A stretch of 64,000 bases of DNA, taken from JBGTFE01 sp049799955 (GTDB lineage Bacteria; Acidobacteriota; Blastocatellia; Pyrinomonadales; Pyrinomonadaceae). The translations under genes were made by a program, and so were the position numbers. How positions within the stretch are numbered: the first letter of the stretch is position 1; every line of letters begins with the position of its first letter. The notes under the pieces are model-generated. The model did no database searches. It saw only the letters and a program-made list of their open reading frames with translations, and was not told the origin of the DNA. The stretch spans positions 8,497 through 72,496 of the forward strand of contig JBARIW010000146.1 of assembly GCA_049799955.1 (NCBI GenBank), in the 5' to 3' direction. Shown one piece after another: positions 52,983 through 61,311 of the stretch.

Positions 52983-53942
52983 TTAGTCTTCGAACCGCAA
53001 TTCTTCGATAATCTCGTGCATAATTCGATAACCTTTTCCGACATCTTCGGGTTTGAGAGAAACCGCGCCGACAACCGCGTGTCCGCCGCCGCCGTAGCGT
53101 TCGCAGATTTCGGCGATGTTATGCAGACGCGGGCGCGGCGACCAGGGATTTGAGCCGACCGAGATTTTCGTTCTAAACGGGCTTTGCGTGAGCGAGACCG
53201 TGTAAGTCGTCTGCGGGTAAAAATAATACGGGATAAATTTGTTATAGCCGTCGATTTTGGCTTCGACGAGGTCGAAGCTGACCACGCCGCGCGAGTATTC
53301 GGCTTTCTCTTTAATTAAATCGACCGTTTTCCAGTGCTGCTCTAAAATCGGCTTCAGTTTAGCCTGAATTTCCTCGCTTTCGACGATTTCGTCGAGAGAT
53401 TTTTCGGTCAGATATTGAATGATTTTCTCGACAAACTGCGGTTCTTTTTCGCCTTCGATAACCTGCATCAGCTTGAGCGCCGAAGAACGAAGCTCGACGC
53501 ACTGCGCGGGCGATTCATACAATGCGCCGTCGATAATATGCGCCCAATGAATAAGCTCGGCAAGTGATTCGTCCTTAAATGCGAATTTTTCTTCCGCGAC
53601 GCGGGCGATAAATTCGGCGCAGGATTTGCTGGTCGTGTCGAGAAACTTTTTTCCGCCCGTGTCCTGCTCAAAATGCTTTTTATCGGCTTCGGACAAAAAC
53701 GCCGATTGATGATGGTCAAACCACCACGTTAAGCGTTCGTCCGCGCAGTATTTGAAATCGACAATCGCGTTTTCGTCGCCGTCAAACTGCTCGCGGTCAA
53801 AAGCGTTTCCGGCGCGGTGCATCGTCGGCGTGTAGGAAATCTCGGCGTCTTTGTTTATTTTGGCGCGATAAAATTTTGTGAAAATTGCGGCTGAAGAAAC
53901 GCCGTCAAAGCAGTTCCCGTGATAAAGTATGCGAAGCTTCAT
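52983..53942 (-). CDS. DHH-family phosphoesterase
   Basis: A 319-residue protein starting at ATG 53942 (MKLRILYHGNCFDGVSSAAI). The N-terminal motif HGNCFDG aligns with the H-x-N-x-D-G metal motif, the WWFDHHQSAF piece is the DHH motif, and RYGGGGHAVVGAVSL is the DHHA1 substrate motif. This is the nanoRNase/NrnA or oligoribonuclease-like fold. Substrate could be short RNA, cyclic dinucleotide fragments or polyphosphate; sequence does not decide. It is divergent from the next acetyltransferase gene. Confidence 0.9.
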   Translation of the reverse strand: MKLRILYHGNCFDGVSSAAIFTKFYRAKINKDAEISYTPTMHRAGNAFDREQFDGDENAIVDFKYCADERLTWWFDHHQSAFLSEADKKHFEQDTGGKKFLDTTSKSCAEFIARVAEEKFAFKDESLAELIHWAHIIDGALYESPAQCVELRSSALKLMQVIEGEKEPQFVEKIIQYLTEKSLDEIVESEEIQAKLKPILEQHWKTVDLIKEKAEYSRGVVSFDLVEAKIDGYNKFIPYYFYPQTTYTVSLTQSPFRTKISVGSNPWSPRPRLHNIAEICERYGGGGHAVVGAVSLKPEDVGKGYRIMHEIIEELRFED

Positions 53943-54015
53943 ATAATTTAAAAATTGCCAAACGGCAAAACATTTTAGGTTAGTTCGCAAAATAAATTTC
54001 GTCAAGGAAGCATTT

Positions 54016-54462
54016 ATGAACATTCGTCTTGCACAGAGAGAAGACGCGCCCGCATTAGTCGAATTTAATCAGGCGATGGCGCTCGAAACCGAAGGAAAAC
54101 GGCTCGATTCAGACATTTTGCAAAGCGGCGTCGAAGCGGTTTTCGGCGATGAAAAAAAAGGATTTTACGTCGTCGCCGAAAGTGAAGATAAAATTATCGG
54201 CGGTTTGATGGTAACTTTTGAATGGAGCGACTGGCGCAATAATTGGTTCTGGTGGATTCAGAGCGTTTATATTCTGCCCGACGCGCGCAGGCGCGGCATT
54301 TACACGCTTTTGTATGAATTCGTTAAGCAGAAAGCTGAAAAAGCGGGAAATGTCTGCGGTTTCAGGCTTTACGTCGAGAAGGAAAACGCGCGGGCGCAGA
54401 AAGTTTATGAAAAGCTCGGAATGGAGCAGTCGCATTATCTGATGTTTGAAGAGATGATTTAA
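54016..54462 (+). CDS. GNAT acetyltransferase
   Basis: A 148-residue GNAT protein. NIRLAQREDAPALVEFNQAM starts the fold, SVYILPDARRRGIYTLLYEF is the acetyl-CoA loop (R-R-R-G-I-Y, atypical for the usual G-x-G/A), and ENARAQKVYEKLGMEQS is the C-terminal helix. Substrate unknown. AGGAAG precedes the ATG. Confidence 0.88.
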   Translation: MNIRLAQREDAPALVEFNQAMALETEGKRLDSDILQSGVEAVFGDEKKGFYVVAESEDKIIGGLMVTFEWSDWRNNWFWWIQSVYILPDARRRGIYTLLYEFVKQKAEKAGNVCGFRLYVEKENARAQKVYEKLGMEQSHYLMFEEMI

Positions 54463-54471
54463 AAGAAAAGA

Positions 54472-54502
54472 GCCGGGATTTTACATGGCGTAAAATCCCG
54501 GC
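54472..54502. terminator. perfect 13-bp hairpin after acetyltransferase
   Basis: gccgggattttac with gtaaaatcccggc and a 5-nt loop, ten nt after the stop. No T-run, so it may stabilise the 3' end more than terminate. Confidence 0.65.
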
Positions 54503-54653
54503 AACTATTGAAAAGCGTACAATCAAAAAGTGAAAAGAAGATATGAGCTTAGAAGATAAATGAAATGTTCACTCGTATAAAATGCGACACTTTAAAATCT
54601 ACTTTTCAATAGCGGAAAATCATTAGAAAATTCAAAAATCAATAGAAATTCAA

Positions 54654-54926
54654 TTAAGAGTCAGCTCTTACTATCGGTGGATAGTAAAATTTACCGAAAG
54701 TTTCCAGTGTTTCAGGGTTAAACTGTTTTCTCGCGCCGCATTCGATACAGCAGCGATAAGCTGTTTTCCCATCGGCAAAAGGTCGGCTTATATTTCGATG
54801 CCCACAACCGAAAAGTTTATTCAATAAGCCGACCTTTACGCCGAAAACTTCCCTGTTAACTTTCGTCTTTCGCCTATCAAATCTATGCGTTAACATTCGA
54901 AGTTTATCTTGTGCCAAAATTGACAT
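54654..54926 (-). CDS. small zinc-ribbon-like protein, unknown
   Basis: A 90-residue protein. FGCGHRNISRPFADGKTAYR leads into a CIECGARKQF pair, so C-x-H plus CxxC could bind zinc. The C-terminus ends GKFYYPPIVRADS. The upstream leader has a GGG/AGG site. No enzyme family is recognised; such small ribbons are common in Acidobacteriota. Confidence 0.65.
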   Translation of the reverse strand: MSILAQDKLRMLTHRFDRRKTKVNREVFGVKVGLLNKLFGCGHRNISRPFADGKTAYRCCIECGARKQFNPETLETFGKFYYPPIVRADS

Positions 54927-55253
54927 AACCTACCCTTGTTCGTATCCTACCCCTTGCTCGTTCTGTAACCTTCCCGAATCTGTTACCCTTGAAAATGTAA
55001 ACTGTCCGAAACCCGTTTGATACCACTCAATAACCTTCGACGTGGTTTCATAAAGCAAAATTTGTGCCAAATGTTATAAAATATATAAAACTAGTTAAGT
55101 AAAAGAAAATACGTGGCTTACAGGTTTCACAGAGTCGGCGGCAATGACCCTTGAAAGTGTCTTTTTTACATACACTAAGCCTTTATACGCTTATGTTTGT
55201 CTTATTTTCATTCACTGTGTATTAATTTTGCATTTATGATTTAATAAAAGTCA
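54927..55253. other. intergenic region with degenerate CAAGGGTA-type repeats
   Basis: No gene is seen in these 327 nt. On the minus strand the first part repeats variants of caagggta and gggaaggtta at roughly 16-20-nt intervals just upstream of the zinc-ribbon gene, which may be regulator sites. The rest is AT-rich with no clear structure. Confidence 0.4.
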
Positions 55254-55535
55254 GTGAGTAAAATCAGCGAACAGGAATTTGCGCGAATTTGCGACGGAAT
55301 TTACGAAGACCGCGCGAGTATTTATAAACATAATCCGATTGGAACGCAGGAAGAAACGCTTCTCTGGATGCTTTTGAGCTGTCTTCTCAGCTATCTGAGC
55401 GTTTCCGAAATTGAGACGCCGTGTTTTACGGGAATGCCGACGGCGGAAACTTATCGTCAGGCGATTTTATTTGTGCTCAAGGACAGAAAAGCGGAGAATT
55501 TCGACGCTGAAAAATATTTGGATTTATTAAAATGA
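55254..55535 (+). CDS. small conserved-looking cytoplasmic protein, unknown
   Basis: A 93-residue protein with GTG start at 55254. It is acidic-basic mixed and helical (EFARICDGIYEDRASIYKHN, LLWMLLSCLLSYLSVSEIET). It has no membrane segment long enough to be sure of, and no signal. Its last codon overlaps the start of the MBL gene by four nt (ATGA), so the two are translated together; a role linked to that hydrolase is possible. Confidence 0.7.
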   Translation: MSKISEQEFARICDGIYEDRASIYKHNPIGTQEETLLWMLLSCLLSYLSVSEIETPCFTGMPTAETYRQAILFVLKDRKAENFDAEKYLDLLK

Positions 55536-56224
55536 TTATCGAAACTTTTGTTTTAACCACTTTCCAGCAAAATACGCGCGTCGTCGTGTGCGAAGAAACG
55601 CGCAAAGCGATTTGCATCGACCCGGGCGAAAAATCGGATAAAATCGTAAATTTTTTGAACGATAACGATTTTGAGCTTCAGGCAATCACGCTGACGCACG
55701 GGCATCTCGACCACGTCGGCGGAACTTCGGATTTACACAAAAGTTTTCCACATGCGGAAATCATTTTGCACAGGGACGATGAGGATTTGTATTACGGTTT
55801 GCCCGAGCAGCCGCTTTTTTTCGGCTTGTCGCCGCATCAATTAAAACCGCTCGGACTCGATTATGAAAATCCGCCGAAATTAGCGAGAAACTGGCAGGAC
55901 GGCGAGATTTACGAAGTCGGAAATCTGCGTTTCAAAGTTCTGCATTGTCCGGGACACACGCGCGGACACGTTGTTTTAGCGGAAGAGAGCGAAGAAAAAG
56001 TCTTCGTCGGCGATTGCCTCTTTGAAGGCTCAATCGGCAGAACCGATTTGCCCGGCGGAAGCTACGAGCAGTTGATTGATTCGATAAACAATAAAATTTT
56101 AACGCTCGGCGACGATTTCACGGTTTATTCGGGACACGGACGCGAAACGACCGTCGGGCGCGAAAAGCAGACAAACCCGTTTTTGACGGGCGTTTATCAA
56201 ATCGGTCGCGGAAAGTTTGTTTAA
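55532..56224 (+). CDS. MBL-fold glyoxalase II-like hydrolase
   Basis: A 230-residue zinc hydrolase. LTHGHLDHVGGTSDLHK is the H-x-H-x-D-H motif, VLHCPGHTRGHVVLAEE the second His, and VFVGDCLFEGSIGRTDLPGG the bridging Asp with the glyoxalase-II/YcbL signature. It lacks the C-terminal substrate helix domain of full-size GloB, so it is the single-domain type, perhaps a thioesterase. It overlaps the small upstream gene by four nt. Confidence 0.92.
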   Translation: MIIETFVLTTFQQNTRVVVCEETRKAICIDPGEKSDKIVNFLNDNDFELQAITLTHGHLDHVGGTSDLHKSFPHAEIILHRDDEDLYYGLPEQPLFFGLSPHQLKPLGLDYENPPKLARNWQDGEIYEVGNLRFKVLHCPGHTRGHVVLAEESEEKVFVGDCLFEGSIGRTDLPGGSYEQLIDSINNKILTLGDDFTVYSGHGRETTVGREKQTNPFLTGVYQIGRGKFV

Positions 56225-56229
56225 TTTAA

Positions 56230-56287
56230 GTGAGAAGTGAGATGCGAGAGTTAAATTTCTTCTCATTTCTCACATCTCACATCTCCC
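56230..56287. repeat. heptamer palindrome, word GTGAGAT / ATCTCAC
   Basis: gtgagaa, gtgagat, gcgagag run in phase at 56230-56250; ttctcat, ttctcac, atctcac, atctccc run in phase at about 56260-56287. Same word family as the element at 12410-12475. It exactly fills the gap between two convergent genes. Confidence 0.9.
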
Positions 56288-56294
56288 TTAATAA

Positions 56295-56777
56295 TTACTT
56301 CTTCTCGACAATATCGCCTTTCAGGCTCGAAACTGCCGCCAGAACTTCCGATTTTTCCTTTTCGGGAACTTTGAATTTATCCAGAGTTTCGACTAAAAGC
56401 TTGACCGATTCCTTCCAGTCTTCTTCGGTAATGCCGATGCCTTTGTGCGTCGTTTTCATATCGCGTCCCATATAAACGCACGAGCCGCCGGTTGCGCTGC
56501 ACAGGAATTCGATAAAATGCTGGCGGATTTTTCCCTTGGAATCTTCGCTGAAATCGACGAGAAAACGTCCGACGAGCTTATTTGTTCCGAGCCTTAGAAG
56601 AAAATCGTCCGTTACGGCGGCAAGCGCGTCATAGCCGCCGAGACGCTCGTAAAGCGATTTTTCTTTTGTCGCCGTTTTGTCAGCCTGCGCGAACGTGGAC
56701 GAAGCGGAAAATATTAATAATACGAAAACAAACGACACAATCGAAAAACGTTTCAAAAACGAGTATTTTTTGTTCAT
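56295..56777 (-). CDS. exported group I truncated haemoglobin
   Basis: A 160-residue protein. Residues 1-30 form a signal peptide (FSIVSFVFVLLIFSASSTFA). The globin part starts SLYERLGGYDALAAVTDDFL and includes KIRQHFIEFLCSATGGSC and MKTTHKGIGITEEDW, whose His is the proximal haem ligand. This is the 2-on-2 trHbI fold. Known members detoxify nitric oxide or oxygen species. Export to the periplasm is unusual. AGGAGA ribosome binding site. Confidence 0.9.
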   Translation of the reverse strand: MNKKYSFLKRFSIVSFVFVLLIFSASSTFAQADKTATKEKSLYERLGGYDALAAVTDDFLLRLGTNKLVGRFLVDFSEDSKGKIRQHFIEFLCSATGGSCVYMGRDMKTTHKGIGITEEDWKESVKLLVETLDKFKVPEKEKSEVLAAVSSLKGDIVEKK

Positions 56778-56942
56778 AACAAATCTCCTGAATAGTTAAA
56801 AAAATCGTGAATCGTCTATATTTCGCCGAAACGAAAAATTCGGTTTTAAAAAAGCATCGAAAAAGTGCGTTTGTAAATAAATAAGGCGCGCCTGCTCCGA
56901 AGAACAAACGCGCTTTCCCTAAACATCGGAAGGAGAATTCCG

Positions 56943-57530
56943 TTAGTTAGGCATAAGGACTGTATCGACGACGTGAATTACGCCGTTCGACTGTTTCACG
57001 TCGGCAATCGTAACCATCGATTTACCGCCTTTTTCGTCGGTTAAGACAAGCATTTTGCCGTCCATCGTCGCGGTCAGCATTCCGCCCGCAACCGTTTTGA
57101 ACATCGCTTTGCCTTTGCCTTTTTTGATGGCTTTGGCAATCGCTTTCGAGTCCATATTTCCGGCGACGACGTGATAGGTCAGAATTTTCGTCAGCATCGC
57201 TTTATTTTCCGGTTTAACCAGAGTTGCGACCGTTCCGGCGGGAAGCTTGTCGAAAGCCGCGTTGGTCGGCGCAAAAACCGTAAACGGTCCTTTGCTCATC
57301 AAAGTATCGACCAATCCGGCGGCTTTGACGGCGGCAACCAGAGTCGTGTGGTCGCTTGAGTTCATCGCGTTTTCGACGATGTTTTTCGTCTTATACATCG
57401 CCGCGCCGCCGACCATCGGGTTGTCGCTCTTCATCATCTTGTCGTCTTTCGACATCTGCGCCGAAGCGTCCGTAACCGTAAAACCAAAAGTAATCGCCAC
57501 TGCGAAAATCGCTAAAAGTAATTTTTTCAT
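56943..57530 (-). CDS. secreted fasciclin (FAS1) domain protein
   Basis: A 195-residue exported protein; start ATG at 57530 with GAGGGA upstream (an ATG/GTG at 57542 is worse). The signal peptide ends near ASAQ. The FAS1 domain holds KGPFTVFAPTNAAFDKLPAG and KILTYHVVAGNMDSKAIAKA, then VIHVVDTVLMPN. FAS1 domains mediate adhesion. The Lys-rich KAIKKGKGKAM stretch is typical of bacterial secreted members. Confidence 0.93.
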   Translation of the reverse strand: MKKLLLAIFAVAITFGFTVTDASAQMSKDDKMMKSDNPMVGGAAMYKTKNIVENAMNSSDHTTLVAAVKAAGLVDTLMSKGPFTVFAPTNAAFDKLPAGTVATLVKPENKAMLTKILTYHVVAGNMDSKAIAKAIKKGKGKAMFKTVAGGMLTATMDGKMLVLTDEKGGKSMVTIADVKQSNGVIHVVDTVLMPN

Positions 57531-57696
57531 ATTTTCCCTCACTCGTTCTTTTTAATTTTAAGAAATAAAATTTATCCCTTTGAAATCGGTTTCGTCAGGA
57601 TTTGGAAATCGGATGCAGGCGAATTAAAAATTTTATGAAAATTTAATTGCGAATGTAGCAGGTCGGTTTTATGCGACCGGTTTGGTTTTAGATTTT

Positions 57697-57726
57697 TTAA
57701 CATAAATTAAGGATTTAGCGTATAAA
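57697..57726 (+). promoter_or_regulatory. probable sigma-70-type promoter for delta-60 protein
   Basis: TTAACA (57697-57702) and TATAAA (57721-57726) with 18-nt spacing, inside a leader whose 24-nt heart (ttttttaacataaattaagg at its left part) is repeated before the downstream paralogue at about 61172-61200. Confidence 0.6.
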
Positions 57727-57830
57727 ATATTGTTAATATATAATCAGGAAAAATTTCATGTAAACGCATACCCGATTTATAATATGTTTGATTGAAGATA
57801 ATTATTTCCGTTAAAAATTAGAAGGAAAAA

Positions 57831-60821
57831 ATGAAAACAAAGAAAAATCTATTTCGCCGGTTTTTGATAGTCGCGCAGTTTATATTGTTAATTTCGTCGT
57901 GTATTTCACAGGTCGAAGCGGCAGGCGATGTCGATATGAGCTTTAACGCGACGGTTGGACGTTTCGCAAATTCTTCGGCAGTGCGGCAAACGATTTTGCA
58001 GCCGGACGGGAAAATTATCGTCGCCGGAGATTTTTCCATCTTTGGCAGATACTCGAAAGCGGACATTGCGCGTTTGAACGCGGACGGAACGGTTGACCCG
58101 ACATTTAACGCCCCGCCGCTTCGCCTGCCGACAACAAGCGTCATACCGATTAGAAGGATTATTCTTCAGCCGGACGGAAAAATACTTGTTGGCGGATATT
58201 TTGAATTCCAAACTTACGGCGCGCGCGGCATAATCAGGCTAAATTCGGACGGCTCGCTGGATTCGAGTTTCCTGACCGCCGGAATGTTTAGCGATATACG
58301 CTTTGTTCAAGATTTTACGCTCACAGCCGACAGTAAAATCGTCGCCGCAGGACAAAAAAGCAATGGTGCGGCATTTTCGATACGGTTGACATTAGACGGA
58401 ACGCTGGAAGCGGAACACGCCAACGACCTTCGCAAAGTCGTCGTTCAGCCGGACGGAAAAATACTTGCCATCGATTCAGCCGGATTGGTTCGATTCGACC
58501 AGAATTTCAATGTCGATACGTCGTTCGAGCAAAGTCTTATTCGCGGCGGAAGCGGCTTGAGCGGCGAATACGTTCACGATGTTCTGCTTCAGGCTGACGG
58601 AAAAATCGTCGTCGCGGGTGATTTTACTTATGTCAGCGGGCTTTTAATAAATCATCTCGTCCGTTTTAACGCGAACGGAACGGTTGACACGACCTTTAAT
58701 AACGCGACTTACGGACCGAATAAATGGGTTAAATCGGTCAATCTTCTGCCTGACGGAAAATATCTCATCGGCGGCGCGTTCACTCTTATTAACGATGTTG
58801 CGGCAAAATACGTGGCGCGACTGAATCCTGCCGACGGAAGCCTCGATACGTCGTTTAACGCGGGAATAACTGCCGCCAATTATGACGCCGGCGATTTGTC
58901 TGTTCAGCCGGACGGAAAAATTATTGTCGGCGGCGTTCCGATGTTTCGACTAAATCCGGCGGGAACGCTCGATTCTTCTTTTGCTTCGCTTCCAATCGGC
59001 GTTCCGGGAAAAGTTAATGTGGCTCTCGCTCAGCCCAACGGAAAAATACTTGTCGGCGGAAATTTTGAATTTGCCAGCGAAAAAACCGTCAGGCATTTAG
59101 CCAGATTTAACGCGGACGGAACAGTCGATAATAATTTTAATCCGGTTTTTCTTAACCAATATCCTAACGGCGAAGTTTTGTCACTGGCTGTGCAGCCCGA
59201 CGGGAAGATTTTGGTCGGGACAATAGGTGTTTTCGGCGCGGGTTTTCGCCTTAATGCGGACGGCTCATTCGACCGTTATTTCGCCACCGATGTTTCAAGA
59301 GGGAGTGTAATAAAAATCCAGCCCGACGGTAAAGTATATATAGCCTCCACTGACCGAATTATAAGATTTAATCCCGACGGCACGAGCCCGACTACTTTCA
59401 TCGTTATCCAGTGGGCAATATATGATTTTGAGTTTCAGCCGGACGGCAAAGTTATAATTGTCGGGAACATTGAGCATCTTCAGAACGGAAGCGGAAGTTA
59501 TCATAATATTCTTCGTTTTAACGCCGACGGAAGCCTCGATAATACATTTAATCCAATCGGCGGAACAGCAGCGCCGATTTATGATGTAGCGATACAGGCG
59601 GACGGGAAGATTGTGGTTGGCGGAGATTTTATCGGCTTAAACTTTAACACGACGCACAAATATATCGGTAGATTAAACCCGAACGGCTCGCTCGATACGA
59701 GCTTTACGCCGCCTGCGATAAACACGAAGGTTAGAACAATTAAAATCCAGCCGAACGGAAAGATTTTGGTCGGCGGAGTAACGGACGACCCGAACGTGCC
59801 GCAGGTTGGAAAGCTATTCAGGCTCAACCCGAACGGAACGTTTGACGCGAGCTTTAACAACTCGATGCCGATTGACAAACTTGTCAGCAGTATCGATTTA
59901 CAGTCTGGCAATAAAATAATTGTGGGCGGATTATTCGCCGGCATAAACGGGGTTCTGCGTCCGGGATTTGCGCGGCTTTCAAACGGCGCTCAGGCGATGT
60001 TCGATTTTGACGGCGACGGTAAAACGGATATTTCTATTTTCCGTCCGTCAGCCGGAGAATGGTGGTATCTGAAATCATCGGACGGGCAAAACTATGCCGC
60101 GCAATTTGGCAATTCCTCCGATAATCTCGCGCCCGGAGATTATACCGGCGACGGTAAAACCGATATTGCATTCTTTAGACCTTCGACGGGCGAATGGTTT
60201 ATTCTTCGCTCCGAGAACGGCAGTTATTATTCATTCCCGTTCGGCGCGCCGGGCGATATTTCCGCGCCGGGCGATTTCGACGCCGACGGTAAAACGGACG
60301 CGGCAGTATTTCGCCCGTCGGATTCGACCTGGTATATTCGTCGTTCGAGCGATGGCGGAACGACGATTCAACAGTTTGGCGCGTCAAACGATGTTCCGGC
60401 AGTCGCGGATTACGACGGAGACGGTAAATCCGATATTGCCATTTGGCGCGCGTCGGTCGGAGAGTGGTGGATTCAGCGCTCAACCGCCGGAACGATTGCC
60501 TTCCAGTTCGGTTCGTCAACGGATAAACCTGTTCAGGGCGATTACACAGGCGACGGCAAAACGGATGTCGCTATCTGGCGACCAAAAACAGGCGAATGGT
60601 TTATTCTTCGAAGCGAAGACTTTTCATATTATTCGTTCCCGTTCGGCACAACCGGAGACGTTCCCGCGCCGGGAGATTACGACGGCGACGGCAAGTTTGA
60701 CGCGACCGTGTTCCGTCCTTCCGAATCGACATGGTATGTTCAGCGTTCAACAGCCGGAACTTTGATTCAAAACTTCGGAATCAGCGGCGACAAACCCGTT
60801 CCAAACGCTTTCGTTCCATAA
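57831..60821 (+). CDS. giant secreted delta-60 / FG-GAP-like repeat protein
   Basis: A 996-residue exported protein with N-terminal signal (NLFRRFLIVAQFILLISSCI). I count about fourteen delta-60 units, each near LQPDGKIIVAGDF plus a FNADGTVDTTFN-like turn (residues 40-720). Six FG-GAP/VCBS-like units of about 45 residues follow, each with FDGDGKTD-like calcium loop and IFRPSAGEWWYL. Such repeats form beta-propellers and are seen in surface or extracellular proteins. It is the first of two intact tandem paralogues; a decayed third 5' end lies between them. Confidence 0.92.
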   Translation: MKTKKNLFRRFLIVAQFILLISSCISQVEAAGDVDMSFNATVGRFANSSAVRQTILQPDGKIIVAGDFSIFGRYSKADIARLNADGTVDPTFNAPPLRLPTTSVIPIRRIILQPDGKILVGGYFEFQTYGARGIIRLNSDGSLDSSFLTAGMFSDIRFVQDFTLTADSKIVAAGQKSNGAAFSIRLTLDGTLEAEHANDLRKVVVQPDGKILAIDSAGLVRFDQNFNVDTSFEQSLIRGGSGLSGEYVHDVLLQADGKIVVAGDFTYVSGLLINHLVRFNANGTVDTTFNNATYGPNKWVKSVNLLPDGKYLIGGAFTLINDVAAKYVARLNPADGSLDTSFNAGITAANYDAGDLSVQPDGKIIVGGVPMFRLNPAGTLDSSFASLPIGVPGKVNVALAQPNGKILVGGNFEFASEKTVRHLARFNADGTVDNNFNPVFLNQYPNGEVLSLAVQPDGKILVGTIGVFGAGFRLNADGSFDRYFATDVSRGSVIKIQPDGKVYIASTDRIIRFNPDGTSPTTFIVIQWAIYDFEFQPDGKVIIVGNIEHLQNGSGSYHNILRFNADGSLDNTFNPIGGTAAPIYDVAIQADGKIVVGGDFIGLNFNTTHKYIGRLNPNGSLDTSFTPPAINTKVRTIKIQPNGKILVGGVTDDPNVPQVGKLFRLNPNGTFDASFNNSMPIDKLVSSIDLQSGNKIIVGGLFAGINGVLRPGFARLSNGAQAMFDFDGDGKTDISIFRPSAGEWWYLKSSDGQNYAAQFGNSSDNLAPGDYTGDGKTDIAFFRPSTGEWFILRSENGSYYSFPFGAPGDISAPGDFDADGKTDAAVFRPSDSTWYIRRSSDGGTTIQQFGASNDVPAVADYDGDGKSDIAIWRASVGEWWIQRSTAGTIAFQFGSSTDKPVQGDYTGDGKTDVAIWRPKTGEWFILRSEDFSYYSFPFGTTGDVPAPGDYDGDGKFDATVFRPSESTWYVQRSTAGTLIQNFGISGDKPVPNAFVP

Positions 60822-60858
60822 GTTTCAGCGCTTGAAAAAAACTATATTCCAAAATAAA

Positions 60859-60884
60859 AAGGGCGAGAGTTAATTCTCGCCCTT
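60859..60884 (+). terminator. hairpin after first delta-60 gene
   Basis: Stem aagggcgagag with ctcgccctt around a short loop, in an A-rich/T-poor context 38 nt after the stop. Works at least as a 3' end; T-run is weak. Confidence 0.75.
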
Positions 60885-61311
60885 CAAATTTGTGCGATTG
60901 TTTGTCCGGGGCTGAAACGCTTCCCTCGCGCTTATCGACTGCGCGGGCAACTGTGCCGCTAACTCGAAGATGAAAAACAGTCTGGAATTTTAGATTTTTT
61001 TCACAAAAATTAAGTATTTTTGCATCGAAGCCTAGTAATATATCATCTTGTTAATTTGTCTGAAAATATAATTTTTTCTACAGACGTAAAATGAAAAAAA
61101 ATCTATTTCGCCTCTTTTCACCAGTCGCTCCTCTTATTTTATTCTCGAAACGACAAAATTTCGATTAATTTGGATTTTTTAACATAAATTAAGGATTTTT
61201 CGCATCAAAGAAAACTATTATAATAATCAGGCAGACTTTTAAATAACACCCGCGCGCCTGTATTGGTTTAATTTGAAAGTTTAATTATTGAGATTTACAT
61301 TTAGAGGAAAA
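60885..61311. other. spacer with duplicated leader and gene remnant
   Basis: The stretch from about 60980 carries a decayed copy of the promoter-leader seen at 57690, then the short ORF at 61091-61168. A second, better copy of the leader (ttttttaacataaattaagg region near 61174, then AT-rich run) precedes the ATG at 61312. Before 60980 a GC-rich segment (gctgaaacgcttccctcgcg) has no match I recognise. Confidence 0.6.
61091..61168 (+). pseudogene. truncated 5' end of a third delta-60 paralogue
   Basis: A 25-codon ORF beginning MKKNLFRLFSPVAPLILF, clearly like MKTKKNLFRRFLIV of the gene at 57831 and MKTKHNILHRFLVI of the gene at 61312. It then stops at TAA 61166-61168. A matching leader copy is upstream. 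I read it as a lost paralogue reduced to its signal-peptide region. Confidence 0.6.

Noticed and set aside
60094..60765. 223-codon frame on the plus strand
   Set aside because: Frame-shifted shadow of the FG-GAP-like repeats; Arg/Pro-rich without start signals.
60890..60975. riboswitch before the second delta-60 gene
   Set aside because: GC-rich segment checked by eye against c-di-GMP and cobalamin consensus; key motifs are absent.
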